64,000 nt of DNA from Larus michahellis (GCF_964199755.1 NC_133900.1:23165701-23229700), one strand, 5' to 3'. Shown: positions 12,196-27,754, counted from the first letter of the stretch. Translations and numbers: made by a program. Notes: a model not told the origin generated them from the letters alone.

Positions 12196-15100
12196 CCTTT
12201 ACACTACTCCTTTAAACTGCCCTCCTCACACCTGCCTCATGGCGGTTCTTCTGTTTCCATTTACTTCTTTCACTCTCATCAGCAGGCAACTTCCTCATGT
12301 AACTCTCTGACAGTCTACCTCTCTCAAACTGATTTCCAGACTACTGTCTCCGGCTTTCCAACATCCTACAATACCCATCCCTTTAGCTCAAAAGGGAAAA
12401 GAGCAGCACATTCATGAATTGGCAGATGCATCACAGCGTAAGGCAGTGTAACTGCGTTGTAGCAACCTGTTGTCTTACTCATACCTCCTCAAGCCTTTTG
12501 GAGATGCCAATATGTCAACCTGTTACACATAGCATGCAGAAGTCTACTCACTCTGATACCAAATTTTTCCTCATCTGGGAGCACTGGAGTCAATACTTAC
12601 TGTTCCTCTCTCCTGTAAATTCACTTAGAAAATATTAAAACATTACTAGCACACTATATCAGTACACTGAAATAAATACACAGTGGTCATTACTTCTTTG
12701 CTGTGGCGCAGTCATGGGACACAATTATACAAGACCAGGGGCAAGAGAACTGCAGGTGCTCCATGCCATAAGAGAACATACAGACTACACCTTGTATATC
12801 ACATATACCTATATGCAGCAGCCAGATGAGGAGGCACCAGCAGATGGTGCCCTGAAACAGGTACCATATCATCTCCTGGGGTTTGCTGAGCACCACACAC
12901 CAGGCTCAACCTCAGCAGCAATGGCTTCCTTTGCACAGCTCTCTGCGTGGTGCTCTTACCATTTAGTGTCCCTGAAAGTCAGGAGCAGATAATTTCAGTT
13001 TCCATAATTATCAGTTTCCAAAGTACCAATTCACTTAATTTAAAAAATACTTTTATTAAAAAAATTCATCACAGGAAAAGCTTACAAACAGCAAAGCTCC
13101 TTTACAAGAAATTCTTCAGAGAATATGACTAATGTATCTGTACTTTTTAAATATAATAAAACATTGAGTCAAGGCCTACTCATTTTCTTACTCTGATTTC
13201 TTCTTTTGTTGTTTTCTCTTTACAATCTTTCAATCATTTTCTGGATGGAAAAAACTATCAGCTTAGTTTCTGAATAGAAGTAAAAGTCCTTCCACTTTTA
13301 CTTAGAGGATTCTCACAAGCACTGCGGTGCAAGAGGCCCCACACAACTCTTCATCTACAGAAGCAAGAGAAATGCTTTTCATTTTTAGTGCACTGCATGG
13401 CACATCCGGAGTTCTCCCAGATCCAATGAGCCTGATCTTGCTGTTCGGTTTATCTTTTCCTCTCTGCTTCTATTGATTTGCAGAGAATGTCCAGACTTAC
13501 ATAGATTTAAAATGAACGTTTGGACCTTTGTGTGATAAGAAAGGGGCAAACTATTTTTAATGTTAGTCACTGCTTTCATGTGTGCAAAGGAATGGGTCTG
13601 TGAGCTCCTAATCACAGGTACCCTGGTGACAGTTACCCAAAGTTTATTTTAGTATATTTTAAAATAATGCTTGGTATTAGTACTCTCCCCTTCCCCAACA
13701 TATTAGGCATTCCATGTTATTGTGCAAACAATGAATTGCATAAAAAAGAAGGAATACTCAAAGAATATTAACATGAAAAAGGGAAGAACTTAAAATGTTA
13801 CTGGTTGCAAATGTCCTTCTTGCAGAGACATGCTGTAAGGATTTTAATTCTGTATTTTCTGAGAACAATCCACTTTATCTCCTAGGAGTTCTCATAGCAA
13901 ACCAGTATTCCAATCTTCACATCCCAATTCCTCATGTCAGAGCCAGGCCCTCCCCAGAAGCACCTTTCTGCCCAGCTCCATCCACCGCCCTCCCCACACT
14001 CTGAGGTGGCCCCAGCCACAACCTCTTGCACCTTTCTTGGACCCAGTTGCCTCCTGCCTCATTCTGTCCCGCAGCAACGTACAGGCATCCCTCCAAGTCT
14101 TTTTTCCCCGCTGCTCTTGCACCACTTCCTCTTCCAGTCTCAGCTGCTCTCTCTCAACCCTTCACTACTACACCCCATTACCTGTCTGAGTCTGCTCTCC
14201 CCTGCAGCCAGGGCTGGCTCGTGTTCTCATCTGCATCTCAGCCAAGCTCAAGGGATACCACAAGTAGCATATGAATAGCTTATTTTTCAACTCACTGGCC
14301 TCCAGAAAAGTTGAATACAACTTTTTATTGGTGTTAAACCTTTTCTGTGGAGAGGGGAACTGGAAAAATATAATAAAATAAAAAAAAAGTAAAAATCTTT
14401 AGGAACTGAAAAGGTTTAGTTTTGTATTATAGGTTACTTAAAAATACTACTTAATAATGCAAATTTAAACATGAAGAATTAAAAATTTTTTAAACATTGT
14501 TAAAAATCTCAGAACCATGTGTATCTTCTTTCTTTTTCCAGAGGAAGTCACACAGATAAGGTAGAAATGAATCTATTAACATAATCATGAAAGAATACAG
14601 TACTTCGTACTGGCCTTATTTTTGGAAGTGGCAGACCCATTCTTCCTTGCCTTTTTAAATGCAGATCAGCATAGACATCCCAAAGGTGTAAGTCATTCAT
14701 CAGAACCAAGAAACTGCATGTACACTTCATGCAGCAAGGTTTTTATAACAGATGAACTTTATTTGCTTTTCAAGCCAGACAACTTACAGGTAGCTATAAC
14801 TACCTATAAATAGCTGAACTATCAAGACTACAGTCACAGAATAGAAATATTGGGTAAATTCAGCTATAGCCACTAGAACAATCGTTCACTTGAACAACTT
14901 CAAATTTTCTTCCCAGAACCTACATGTTGAAAAGAATTATCATCCCTGTTCCATATACAATTAAATAAGACACAGACAGTTTACATTAGCTGTATTAGGT
15001 TACACAGCAACTCAAATGGCAAAGGTGGCAAAAAAATTCAGATGTCCTGACCCTTCTGCTTTAATTATATTACCAAATCTTCCCATTCCAAATTCCCATG

Positions 15101-18100
15101 TGCCTACGGCCATGTTGTTCCAATTTCATTCACTCGTTATTAAAAATTAACTGACATTCCCCTCCATAAAAATCACCAGTTTAAAAGTGGATATGCTTAA
15201 GCATAGGAATTTCCCAAGGGTTTGTTATTTGCAGAAACTCATTTGCTTCCAAATAAATGACAAAAATAGCACATCGCAGCTACAGCAACAACATGAACCT
15301 CAGAGACTGCCGCCATCTTACTGATTTTGCTGCTGGCATTTCAGAAACTCATTTCACCATTGTCTCTCAAATTCTACACATGGATAACAGGAAAATCACT
15401 GCTAATTTTCTTTGTAAAATGCATTAAGATATACTCATTAACACTGCTATTCACGAGTTTGGTACTATTTCAGATCATCAAGAATATGAAGCTACCCGTA
15501 CAACACGAACACCAGATAATATTAGTCTTGAACTCAGCAAAGAGTAAACACAACTTCTTTTTTAGCAGTGGATAAACTACATGGCTACAGCACTGGTTGA
15601 TTTCCCTCCCACTATTATCTGTTTGGTAAACACACAGAAAGATTATTTCTTTTCACTTTTTTAATTTCCAGTTTTAATATTAAACTAGATGGCTTAGGTT
15701 ATTTTAAGTTCCCCATAAATAAAATAATAATCCTCAGGAAAAAATGAGTGAGAAAATTAACATATGTACATCTATAGAGTTATTAATGATGCTTTTGCTA
15801 ACATTTCTGTTGAGTATTTATGCTTCCTGTTTAACATCGGAAATTTGTCTCCCCCAGATCTTGGTTTCGCTCTTCATCTTTTTCTTAGGCATTTAAATGG
15901 AACCTTTTGACATTTTTGTTTAGTCATGTGGTAGCAAAGGTTTTTTGGAGGCACAGTAATAATACTGCTCTATGAGGTATATCATAAAATATACACTGTC
16001 TCATAAAATATTCCTCCAGTTTCTCTGAATGTAGAATCTAGAGGTATAGATCTTTATAGATTCCAAACTTCATCATACTTCAGGCAGTAACTGGAGAATT
16101 AAGTCTTGCGGAGACATTTACCAAAGGGATTTCCCCTTTCCTTCCCTAGGCACTAACCATATGTACAACAGATAGAAGCAATCACAATTACACACTCCCC
16201 GTGTATAATTTCAACTCTCATTGAATCAAGACGATTTGACAAACAGTACCTTGCAAGGAAAGCACATCATTTTGCTTTCTAGGACTATGATCTGGCCTTT
16301 TAACGAAGATTTAGAACAGTCTTCGTTAACGTATCCCATACAGTCTCTTCCTTTTGGGCTATGAACTAGAATTTAACCTTGGACCCTGACAGATACATCC
16401 CTGATTCCTACTTCAAAGAATCTTTTATAGGATTATACAAACTTCAACACACCACCCTGGCAAGATCACTGCCTAGCTGCTAAAGCAGTAAGGTGGTGCA
16501 ACCAGAATAACAAACCACATCTTAGATGCTGGTGTCTAAACCCCATTTTTACTATGGCAATCGAGGAGTTAAGTGTAATAAAGCAATAAAATTACTTTGG
16601 GAACGAATGGAGATATCATCCGGAGATAAGGAGTGTATTTTTTCAGAACTACGTTTCACTCTTACTACTATCATTAAGCCACAGTGCATTATTTTATCAC
16701 CAATTCCATGGGGAAAAACCCCAGAGCCAAAACCAGGAGATGTTTATAAGTGCTCCAAAGCTGTAAATCAAAATGAAGCGACTCATCAATGCAAAGCATT
16801 TCTTGGTTTCTGTGAGATCAGGATCAGGACTGGATTATACAGAAGTTGGCATAAAGTTCCTGCAAAACGTGGTGGTGAAATTTCACTCTCATCTACTCAC
16901 AAGGAAGAATAAAGCAGGAGTCAGCAACTTCCCCAGGTGATGGGGGAGGCAGTGGCACAGCTAGAATGACAACATGGGAGTCTCTAAACCACATACTTAA
17001 GGTCATACTTCACCACACCAGGTAATCCTACAAAAACCTATCAGGATTGGACAGAAAGGAAGAAATTAATATACAGTCATCTAGGGAAACAGGAAGAATT
17101 AGACTATATACCCAACTGAACAGGCAGGAGAGGAAAAACCCTGAGTTACCACAAGCAAGGATATACCATACACTATAGGGGGAAACCCCTACATTCTACA
17201 CATGAATCACTTCTGTTAATAATGAAATTATAACCCAAACCACAAAAGGTATTCTGTATTCAGCCCAACTTTTTAAAATTAAAAGATAGGAAATGAGGTC
17301 AAAATTACTATTGCGTCTCACACTGTAAGAGAAATCTGTCTCAATCACAGACTTTGTACATTAAGTTTGTGACATGCTGGAAGATCAGTTTTAGCATGGG
17401 AAGATAATCTACCATTTGGAATACTAAGTATTTGAAATGAAACAAAATTTCAGACCAAGCTTTCTCGGTGCTTAAGTCAAGGATAGCTGTTTGGTGTAAA
17501 ACAATGAGAAAAAAGCCCAATCAAATCCGAAAAACCTTCGTTGTACTACAGCTATCGACATTACCTGAATCAGAAGCCCTTGGTCCTTTTCTCATTCTCT
17601 TGTTTCTTGCCTTGTATATAGGGACCTTCAATCCCTGTGGTCCCTAAACACCAACATAATTTAAATTGTGGTGTATTTGCAACATGAAGGGGAGTACCTC
17701 GAGACTGAAACGGTTTTATTTAACAGTGCTCATGAAGACAGCTGCAGAGAAAACCTGCAGTCCAGTACACCATGAACAGCTAAGCTAGACAGGACCACGA
17801 CAGGTGGAGGCTAAGATTCAAAGTGGTGCTTTTATCTTTGGAAAATGTAGCCTATGAGATGAAAGATCCCATCTCCATCCTCCTGTTAAAACACCTCACC
17901 TGCATGCTGCGCTCCATACTCACACTACCCACACGCATATCCACTCTCTAAATAAACTCCCTGAAATTACAGTGATCACTGAAAAATGCCCTAAATTTTA
18001 AGTGCTGAAAGATTCAAGCTAAGAATCTCCACCTGAAATTTAATGCAAGTTTCCACTACATCCCATTCCTTCATTACCATGGCCCTGTGTGTGCATTATC

Positions 18101-21100
18101 AACTAGAAATTCTCAACATAGCAGGGTTCCTCCATGAATGTGGCAACATAGTCGAAGTCTAGGTTTAAAAAGTGGAAAGGCGGTGAATGCTTCTTAAATT
18201 TTGAAGCCTCAACCAGTATTTTCAAAGCAGTGACATTTTTCGTTTGGGTATAAATGGGGGAACAAAAAAAAAAATCTACCATGACTTTTTGTATTTTTTG
18301 TATAGATACCACATAGCACTTCAGAAAAGCACACAGAGGACTATACATCTCTCTCACTACTCTATTTTCTACAGCAGCTGAATCCTGTTTCACATAAAGC
18401 AGAATCACAATTGTTCCAACATCACAGTCACTTTTGATGGTTTTGGCAGCAACTGCAGTAAGAATTTTGCTATTACACCTACAAAAATCGAAGAAAAGAG
18501 GCGCAAATAGGACAAATCATAAAACTCAATGGCTCATTTTCACACCTCCTAAAAACAGGGAATGGATTCTTGGATTTAGAGAGTCAGCTAATCCTCTTGC
18601 TCTCCTCTAGATGATGGCATCCTAACAAGTGACACCTTCCCAAGAACTCCTTTCTTCCTTCCAGTACATGTGCTTCTTGCCTCTACATCTTTGTTTCAGG
18701 AAACAGTTGGTCAGTTTGATTAATCAGTAAATTTTCTCATTTTCTTGAATGCTTAGTATTTTAAAAAAGATTTTAACGTCCAATCTTGTCAGGTGATATC
18801 AAATCCGTTTTTCAAAGGGTATAATGACTTGCCTCTGCCATCAGGGGAAGTAATTTTCAGCCATTAAGTGTTTTACTGACTCAGAAACCCAACGCTAAAA
18901 ATGTCTCACCAGAAAAGGAAGAAAATCACCCCCACAAATACATAATTCTATCAGCTTCAGTTTTCAGATGTTTGTGCTAACAGTGGGTAAGTCTTACACT
19001 CCATAACCGATTACAGTATCCTAACAGGATCAGGAAAAATCATCAGCGTTAAATCTCTTTTTAAAACAGCAGGAATCAAAATCTGATGTTAGTTTCATGT
19101 CAAAATATGAAAAGGATAATCACACTACACCAAAACATAATCACAAAATGTTTTGAATAGGAGATGTTTCACAAAGGTAATGTTTCATTTCCTTCTGGAA
19201 ATGTCAAGAGCTTTCCCCGGGTCACTCAAAGGCTGACCAAAGCCTCCCATTTTGCACAGAAACCTTATTACCAGAAAAGCCTTCTGCAAAGTAGGGATTA
19301 CGAGCCAGTAGGAAAAACCTGCTACTTTATTTCAGTATCTGGCTCAAATCTTTATACCTCATTTTAGGAATGAACGGCTTGCATTAGATCACTCTGTTCG
19401 TTAAAGGCTAAAAGAACAAGAATTATTTGCAATAAAAAGAATATATTATATAAATTCAGCATAAAAAACCAGTTTCCTAGAGTCAAAATAATGACAATAT
19501 TGCACGTTCACTTCTCTTCCTCTAGCCTCAGTCTGAAACAAATGCACTGTATTACTGTGATAATGCATGCTAGCTGTTTCCTGCATTGAGCATCTAAGGT
19601 GTAGCTATCCCTATACGAAATCCTGAAGTGTGCAAAATATTTACAGCCTATTTGTATTTGCAGTATTAATGGGCTGTATGCTGCATCAGATTAAAGTCCT
19701 TCACTTTCCCATGTTCCACAGGTGGAAGGTGCATTTATGTTATCTGTTTCCATGGTAATTTTTTTTGTCCATCCTGTTCTCCTCTCCCACCCTGGTTTCT
19801 CTTCTGTGCAGTGCTGCCGTTCAGAACGCAGCACCTTAACATTTGGATGTAAATGTCAGGTCCATTCCATTGCCAGCTCATCCCATAGACAAGAGCATGA
19901 TTAGGTGAGTACTTTGTAGTAAGCCATAGTCATTTTTATACTTGTTTCAGTGACTGGTATTCTCTGTGGTTAAAAAGGGAACTTTTCACTGATCACACAT
20001 TCGCTCTTCCCCACTTTATCTCATGGAAGCCAGCATTTCACAGGTGCTACACTACTGATATGCTAACACTAAAGAGCAAATGCAAAAGATGTTTTTCTTA
20101 AAAAGCTCTAAAATTGAATAGGCACAAAATGACACATTCAAGGGCCTCTCTGCTCCTATTCGTTTATATCAAAACCTTTGTATCACTAAAAACTTTTAAA
20201 CTTGGATCCGAACAGAGCAAGGGGACCAGATGCTTATTCTCTCATGCATTTGGTTATGGAATTTATGACTGAAGTTGCTATGATGCATTTGCCACCAATA
20301 AATCACTGTCAATCTTTCCTTCAGCAAGATATGGAAAGTAAAAAGTACAGTAATTTGAATAACGGTGGGAAGACCAATACCCCAGCAAATTTCTCCATCA
20401 CTTTTGCTTCCATTGACGAATTTGTCAATACAAAAGTCCAGAGACCAAGTGAGAACTCAGCACTAAAATTTCAACCTAGCTTTCCACAATATAGCCTACT
20501 GACCTTCATATCTAGCTATTGAAGTGGGGAATCACCCAAAATAAGTCTACACCTTGTGCAGAGCTTGTATGCAATTTAAACTTGTACTTTGTGGTTTAAC
20601 AGATTTCTCATATTCTATCAAGATCGCAAGAATAGAGTGAGAAGAGAATAAACTCTAATCAGATCACTGTGGTCCTTTTCAGAAACCTCTAACTACATGA
20701 TCAAAGTTTCAATTTCCTGCACTTTTTATTACTGATGAGCAAAAGTAAATGGTAATATACAGACATAATGAGGCCACAGTCCAAATGATTTAATGTTATT
20801 TGGATACAGTAGCCGATATCCCTCAGATTATAATCCATTGCTTCACAAGAATGCAGTTTCTCTTGTGAAAAACAATCATATTCTTTCTGCTACTATGGCT
20901 TTCGGTCTTGCCTCTCTGAAAACTGTTTCCAAAGCTGCAGAAATGTAAAAGCATCTTCCCTAAACTGCAGAAAAGTTAGATGTGCAAGACTTAACACCTG
21001 ACCCTACTGAACACAAGTTTTCAAGGAATTATTATTACCCATCATTATTTAGGAGCATGTTCAATGTACAACAGTAGCTTCTCTCCTTCTGCATTTATAA

Positions 21101-24100
21101 AGTTAACAAAATGAATCTGGATTCCACTCATCATGCCTGGGCATTATTATAATGTGATTAACAAAATAACAGCTCATTCATTTAAACAGAAAATGTTCTA
21201 AGTCTGAAGTGTTTCACAGCTCTCTCGCAATTTTGCCAGATAAATAGTGTCCACTGGTTTGGAATTTAATATTCCCAGTCTCCTAACTGGCTTAGTACCA
21301 TAGAAACTTAGTCCTCCCATTCCAACACAAATCTTGGAAAAAATCTGCCAGTTTTTCAGGGGATTTTATGATGCTCTTTAAGCACCAAAGGGAAGAATTA
21401 CCCTATAGTTTCTGATTTCTCCATTTAGACTGAGAGATGGGTGTGAGCTGCTACGGGTGCTATACTAATCCTCCAGATCACAACCTAGCTAGAATGCACA
21501 GCATCTCCTTTCCAGCCCACACAACTGCATTTCCTTTCTGAGAAAACCAAGGTACAGGAGGGAAGGTGACGCACATATGGGTCGCGCACGGCTACAGGGT
21601 CATGACGTGGCTGGGACAGACATGCAGATCTAGGGGCATGTGCTCTTTTAAAATCCCTACAAGACTTTAATTATGAAATATGCTGTTACCATACTATGAT
21701 GTATAATTTTTATTTTCTGTTAACTACTTCATTGTAGTTTTTTCATATACTTTCTACTCTCCCCAGAAAAAGGTGCATAGCATATCCTAGGTACTGCTAT
21801 CCTGAGTAGATGAATCATTTGGTAGAAGCCTTCTTTTAGGCATTCGTATCTATGAGGACACTTCCCAACCTCGTCCTCCAGCTCAGCCTCAAAGCTCTCC
21901 CCGTTGACTGTACAAAAGCTTGTAAAAAACACTACACACAGCTAACCTAGCTATTTCTCACCAGTCTCTGCTCTAGACATCAGATGTGACAAGCTTATTT
22001 TCAGTCTCACAAATGCATGTCCCATTGCTCTTCTGTAGCATGTTAGTACTCAGTTAACAGTGACAGACTCATCTTACTGGCCCTGTGGCTAGTGAACTGC
22101 TTCCTCAAACAAGGAAACAAGGTAAGCTGGGTCACATAGTTGCAAAAGAGCAAAACTGGCAAAACACACAAAAATCAAGTGAAAACACACTCGTTACTTC
22201 TCTAATGACCCAGTAGCGAATGCCCTTACCTCTCAACAACTGCACAGTAACAACTGTTTGAATATGTAATAAATCAAAAATATCTAACAAATCAAACAAA
22301 ATTAGGCTGTCAAGCCACACATGTGAGCCTGAATTCCTGTTATCCCAAGGGCTTTACAAACAGAACAAAATGAGGACTCCTAACCTAAAGAGCAAGTTGG
22401 AAATTATACTAAGAAAGCTAGAGAAATAGTAATGGTAAAGGACTTTTGCAGACCTTTCAATAGTCTTAAAGTAAGGCTTTTACCCTAACTTAAGTCAAAA
22501 AGACATCAAAGAAAATGGTCATAAGCATAGAACCACGTCCACAGCTAGAAGTGACTACAGAGCGAGACCAGACTGCTTAAATAAGATTATAAAACTGAGG
22601 TCTACCTGCCCAGAAAGAACAGAACAGGTTAGGCATATCCTCTTGCCAGATTTACAAAAACACAGCTGTATGTGTAGAATGAGGTAAGAGAGGGTTCTTC
22701 ACTGAAGAGGAATTCATGCGGCCTTAACATTGTGATGGATACGGCAATTTCCCTCTGCAGGTAAAAAATACCTTTGCTTCCTCACATCATCTGAAACTTT
22801 ATTCCTGATAGGCTACCCATCTGATAATGTTTCTAGCATACCAAAAAACCATAAAGACTTCCCTATTAAAATTCTAGTCTTCCTACTAAATTCATAAAAA
22901 ACTAATAAAATAAATCACTGTTTCATTTACTGTATTCCATGACTGATTTTAAATTTATTTTACTGAAAATACCCACTCATTGGAGTACTTTGTTTTTCCT
23001 GTAACTGGTTCCTTGAGTTTTCTCGGTTCCTACCTCCTGTCTAGAGGTCAACAATCAACATCATATCTGGGCAGCAGCAACCAAGTGTTTCTCCATGCTA
23101 AGGAGAAACGGCACCATGTCATCTTGTCCTTGTCTGCATTGCTAAATCTCTGGCAATACGCTACAAAGTGGGGCTGCACAGCAGGACCTGAAGGAGGTGT
23201 CTCCTCAATTTAATCCTTCTCTTTCTCATGCCTATATTGTCTCAACTGTTAACTCATTACACAAGTGGAGCGATACGTACAGAAGCTGCTGTATTTATTC
23301 TTCACCCCAAGAATCATAAACCTTTTTTTTCCTTCTTTTTAAGACTGTGCTGTCTAGCAGTATTTGCTTTGAAAGTGATGCTAACAGACAAGATAGAAGA
23401 TGGGAGTGAAAAGAGGAACTACACACATTATTTGCTTTGGTTTCGGACTCCAGAAATCCATGTCTATCCTAAAGTATTTTTCATACTATGCAGCATGGGA
23501 TCACAGATCATGTACCTCGAGAGAAAAACACTTCTGCGTCATTGCAAACATACAAAGAAGCTTTGATTGTGAGATAATAATACACACATTATCTGATTTG
23601 CACCAACTGTTCTGTATGTAAAGATATGCAAAATTTATGCCACACTAAATCTAATACGCCTTCAGTATCTGCCCAGAACTCCACACAGGCAGGTACAGCT
23701 GAAAAAAAATCTGATGAGAGGACTTTGCCGAATGGTTTGTCCCCTCTCCATCAGTTTGTCTAACAGAACATAGCACTCACCATCCCTTCCATCCCAAGAT
23801 TATCACAGCTAGAAAATAACTACATTTTATCTGATTGATTCAGCAAGATTTGCCTTTTTCAATTGCCAGCAGTAACATGAGTCAAACAGTGTCACGTCAC
23901 TGGGAACAAGCGAACAAAGATGATTCAAGATTCATGAATTCAATGGAACCTGAATGGGGAAGATAAAAGTTATATCTGACTAGAAATGCACAGTGCAGTG
24001 GTCCCAATCGGTCAGCCTGCGTATGAGTAGTACTGCGGAACGTAAGTCATGCAAACAGCAGAAAAGCTATTTCTGCTAGCTGGCTTCTGCCAGCACTTCA

Positions 24101-25369
24101 GAAACAGCTGGGTGAAATTTCAGCTTCCCTGTCACCACAGAGTAAAGAGATGCAGTCCATTTAGAAATAGATATTAATGGTTATGGCAAAAGTAGACTGT
24201 CTGAGAAATAACCCTCTGATCTACTGCACATACTGCTCCATATTGCAAATGTGTCAAGTCTCCAGTGTTATCCAAAAAAGGCACAGTGCTAACATTTATA
24301 CTATTGAGATCTTAAGCAGTATGAACATTTAGCTCTGATCACTGTACTGATGACCTTATGCCAAATCAACTGATTTTGTGATTTTTCTATCCATAAAGAA
24401 ACAAAACATTTGTGTCAAGCTTATAGTTTTAAAATGAACTAGATACTGAATTGCTATGCCTCAGAAGAACTCATAAAAACTCACAGAGCAAACTCATAAA
24501 AAATGTGATCTAAATAGGGAAAAATATTTTTAATAGTAACAAAGCATTGCAGACACATGAAATTCAGCTTTTCAATTAAAGCGTTTCTGTTAGGACCAAA
24601 GATGGCTTTGCTCCATATGTTAGTAATGAAATTATTTTCAACATGAGTGAAAGGGAAAGAACCAGGAACACTCCTTAGCTCTGAATCAGCCACTGACACC
24701 CACAAAGGATTTTCCTAGCAAAAGATATTTTTTCTTTGGTTTTAAGTTCAAAATCATGTCATGCCAGGTCAGTAGTATGGAAATTTGCCCGTGTAACCAG
24801 TATTAAATCTGCATTTGTATTCATTATTTCTGTGGTGTAATCCCTGAAAACTCCCACTCTTTAAGACTGAAGAAAATTACAACTTTTAGTTGGTTTTGGG
24901 ATTTTTTTAAGTTGATAAATAATCTCTATGAGAAGACTAAGGCACTACCACAAATCTCACATATTGTCTTTAGGACAAAACGGATATACTTGCAAGGCAG
25001 AATTTTACACCATCCATGCTAAGTAAAAAAGAAACCATAGCCTCCTCATTTGATCCAGCATCCTTGTTTCCCTGACTGCATCATTAAGGGTTTGTGAAGA
25101 TTCAATCACCTTCAGAAAGGGTCCTGCTACAAACAACAGCTGCCAACAATCAATTGTGACCCTTTCAAAAAAGGTCTCCTGAGTACTGTTTTGTTTGACA
25201 GGATCAACAGAGGATGCCTATAGAAGATAATTCTCCACTATATTCTGAGTCACTTAGGATTTGTACTTTAAAAGCTTCTTAAATAAAAGGCATCATGTTT
25301 GTTTTCAAAAGAATAAAAATACTAATGGAGCTATAAACTTGATTAATGGCTTTATGAAACTATGTAAGC
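12196..25369. other. Gene-free stretch, IL2 upstream region, distal
   Basis: No coding exon could be supported on either strand. The longest frame outside repeats is 128 codons at 16526-16912 on the plus strand. It has no recognisable family, no evident promoter and composition like the surrounding DNA, so it is not called as a gene. No fresh transposon is visible. Distal regulatory elements of IL2 could lie here but cannot be recognised from one sequence. Confidence 0.55.
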
Positions 25370-25770
25370 CTTTGGAACGGCATCCTGTAGCAAGGAGTTC
25401 CTCTGCTTAACTACACCAAGACGGAAGAAGGAAATCATCTTTTCATTTGGAACATCCCAGATTATTTCACTGTTTGTTCTTCAGCTAAAGAAATACTCTC
25501 CCTTTACCCTCTGTCAGCTCGCTGAGTTGATAGGCCTCTAGTATCTTTCTTCATTCATATCTCTTCCAGCTTGAAGAGTTTGAGTCTACTTAGCTGTCTC
25601 TTGCATTTTCATTCCATTGGTCACCTGCTTTGCCATTATCTGTGCCCAGATGTGGGCCAGAACTACACGCACTACTGGAGATGTGGGTGCACCTCAGATT
25701 CACACGGAAGAGCTTTGTTCTCCTTTCCTAGTAGTACCTAGCATTCTGCTTTTTGATTAATACCAAGTAC
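25370..25770 (-). mobile_element. Ancient CR1-like LINE 3' fragment
   Basis: The plus-strand text reads as the complement of an old CR1-type 3' region. It includes a CTTGAAGAGTTTGAGTCTA stretch and a GGCCAGAACTACACGCACTA stretch followed by AGATGTGGGTGCACC, matching the usual antisense appearance of CR1 C-terminal coding sequence. It is highly diverged and has no intact frame. Boundaries are approximate. Confidence 0.65.
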
Positions 25771-25999
25771 TGAGGTGCAATCTGAACTGAACTATTCTAA
25801 TGGCAAGATAGCCTTCCTCGGTAGCACCAGCTACATTTTACCCATGTAAGATCAAGACAATTTTTCCTTAGTTTTAGGCCACTAAGACTTAATTGAAAGA
25901 AAGTTATTTTAATAGAGGACTTTCTGTTGAGTGTGAGCTGAAGTCTTACTTGACGTCCTCAACTGGCATCTAAACTACCCTCTGTATTCACATAGTCAG

Positions 26000-26610
26000 C
26001 TTAAGCTATGATGCACTGGACAGATGATAGCTTGCTTCTGTCTGCAGAGAGTAGGTGGAAAGCCCAACAAAGTACCTTTGTCAGCGATGGCCCCATTAAT
26101 CCTCAAAACGGGTCAATACAGGGCCAAGAGTATTTAAAATCTTCGCTGATGACAACGGGGCAGAGTGCACCCTCAGCATGTCTGCAGAGGATACAAAACT
26201 GTCAAGATGGTTGTGCTGCTGTTCAGAGCAATGTTGACAGGCTGGGGAAATTTGCCAACAAGAACCTTATGAAGTTCAACAAAGGGAAATGGAAAGTCCT
26301 GCACATGCAGAGGAATAACCCTCCCCAAAGAAGACAAGGCTCATGGGACCGTATAAAGGTATATGAATATCTGATTTGGGAATTTTTTTTTAAATTTTGT
26401 TCATTTTGTATTTTATTCAAAGTGTCAACAGTGGTCAAACACTAGAACAGGCTGCCCAGAAGGGCTGTGGAATCTCTATCCTTGTAGATGTTCAAGACAT
26501 GACTAGGCATGACCCTAAGCAACCTCCTCTAGTTGACACTACTGTGAGCAGCGCGTTGGACTAGACAATCTCCAGAGGTGCCTTCCAACCTCAACCATTA
26601 TGTGAAAGCA
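26000..26610 (+). mobile_element. Old CR1 fragment with internal gap
   Basis: The plus strand contains residues NVDRLGKFANKNLMKFNKGK and KVLHMQRNNP. These align with [19 protein letters not shown] and VLHFGHNNP of the CR1 copy at 8905-12195. After about 80 bases of unrelated AT-rich sequence (roughly 26357-26435), the element's 3' end resumes (AGAACAGGCTGCCCAGAAGG, then the terminal region ending in CCTTCCAACCTCAACC). The 5' part from 26000 is strongly decayed. It is an old, internally deleted copy. Confidence 0.82.
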
Positions 26611-27754
26611 AACCCTACTTTAATGGCTAGCTCCTATTTAGTCACCTGCCCCTTCCTCCCATGTCACACAGTACCTGAGGTGTGAAGACAATATTCAACA
26701 GTAGAGCACTTCCTTATACTCCAGAACCTGTAAGGGAAGTAAAATGAGCAAGAACATACCTTTCAGACACCAAGAAAACATTAAGTCCCTGGAGACCACA
26801 AACAACAGGTTCACATGTGAAAAAAAAAAAAAAATCTCGTTAGATGATGTATGTAATAGTCATAAAAAGAGCAGTGAAAATGGAATTCTTTTTACCTCTG
26901 AACCTGGAAAAAAAGTTGAGATGACATCACCTTTTCGGTTGTTATTACATTACAAAAATTCCTAAAATTAGGTATTAAGAAACTAGATTCACTGTCGCAC
27001 TTCCTTACACTGAATAACAGAATACTTAGATGATAGATGAAAGCTATGCTATTCTCTAAAGAGCAGATGTCACATTTTTTGCTGAAGGAAACACTCAACT
27101 AATTCTAAAAAGTCCACGTAACTCCTTCTGGAGTTAGAAAAACTCCAAGAGAAATCTTTCAATAACTATGACAAATACAGCATAAAAGTTAAGAAATGCT
27201 ATCTGTCTCATCTTACATTGTAAATCACTTGCATGGTAGCTATAACAAGCATCACTTAGCACTGAACAGAAGGGAGTCTTGCAGCACCAAATAAAAGAAA
27301 GATCTGTGAAATACTATTGGCATTAAAGAGAATCACGTATTTTTCATGTGCATCTAGATTCATTCTTCATTTGAAAAGGATGCTGCTTTCAGGTTTTGAC
27401 TTATATTTGAAGATGACTTAAAGAAGAAAGCACACCACTCCACACAATTCTTTCAGGAGTATATGGATTAGAACTAAAGTAAGAGCAACACCCAAGATGA
27501 TGTTAGCCCTACAATGAAATCAAACTCAAACACTACTGTGTAATTCCTTAAGAAATCAAGGATACGAGAAATAAACATTTGGTATAAGCCACCTATTTGA
27601 CCACGACAGCCTATAGCCAAATTTTGACTGATATGATACAGGTCATATTCAGTTGTTAAAACCTATTTGCTTTAAAATACCAGTGTGTTGCCAAGAGTTG
27701 GAGAAGCTTCACCAAAGAAAACAAGATAGCGTGTGAAAGAAAAAAATAAGAGAT

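Noticed and set aside
26008-26445. 145-codon plus-strand frame that could be called a gene
   Set aside because: Its middle matches the CR1 RT thumb region of the other copy in this window; it is a LINE fragment.
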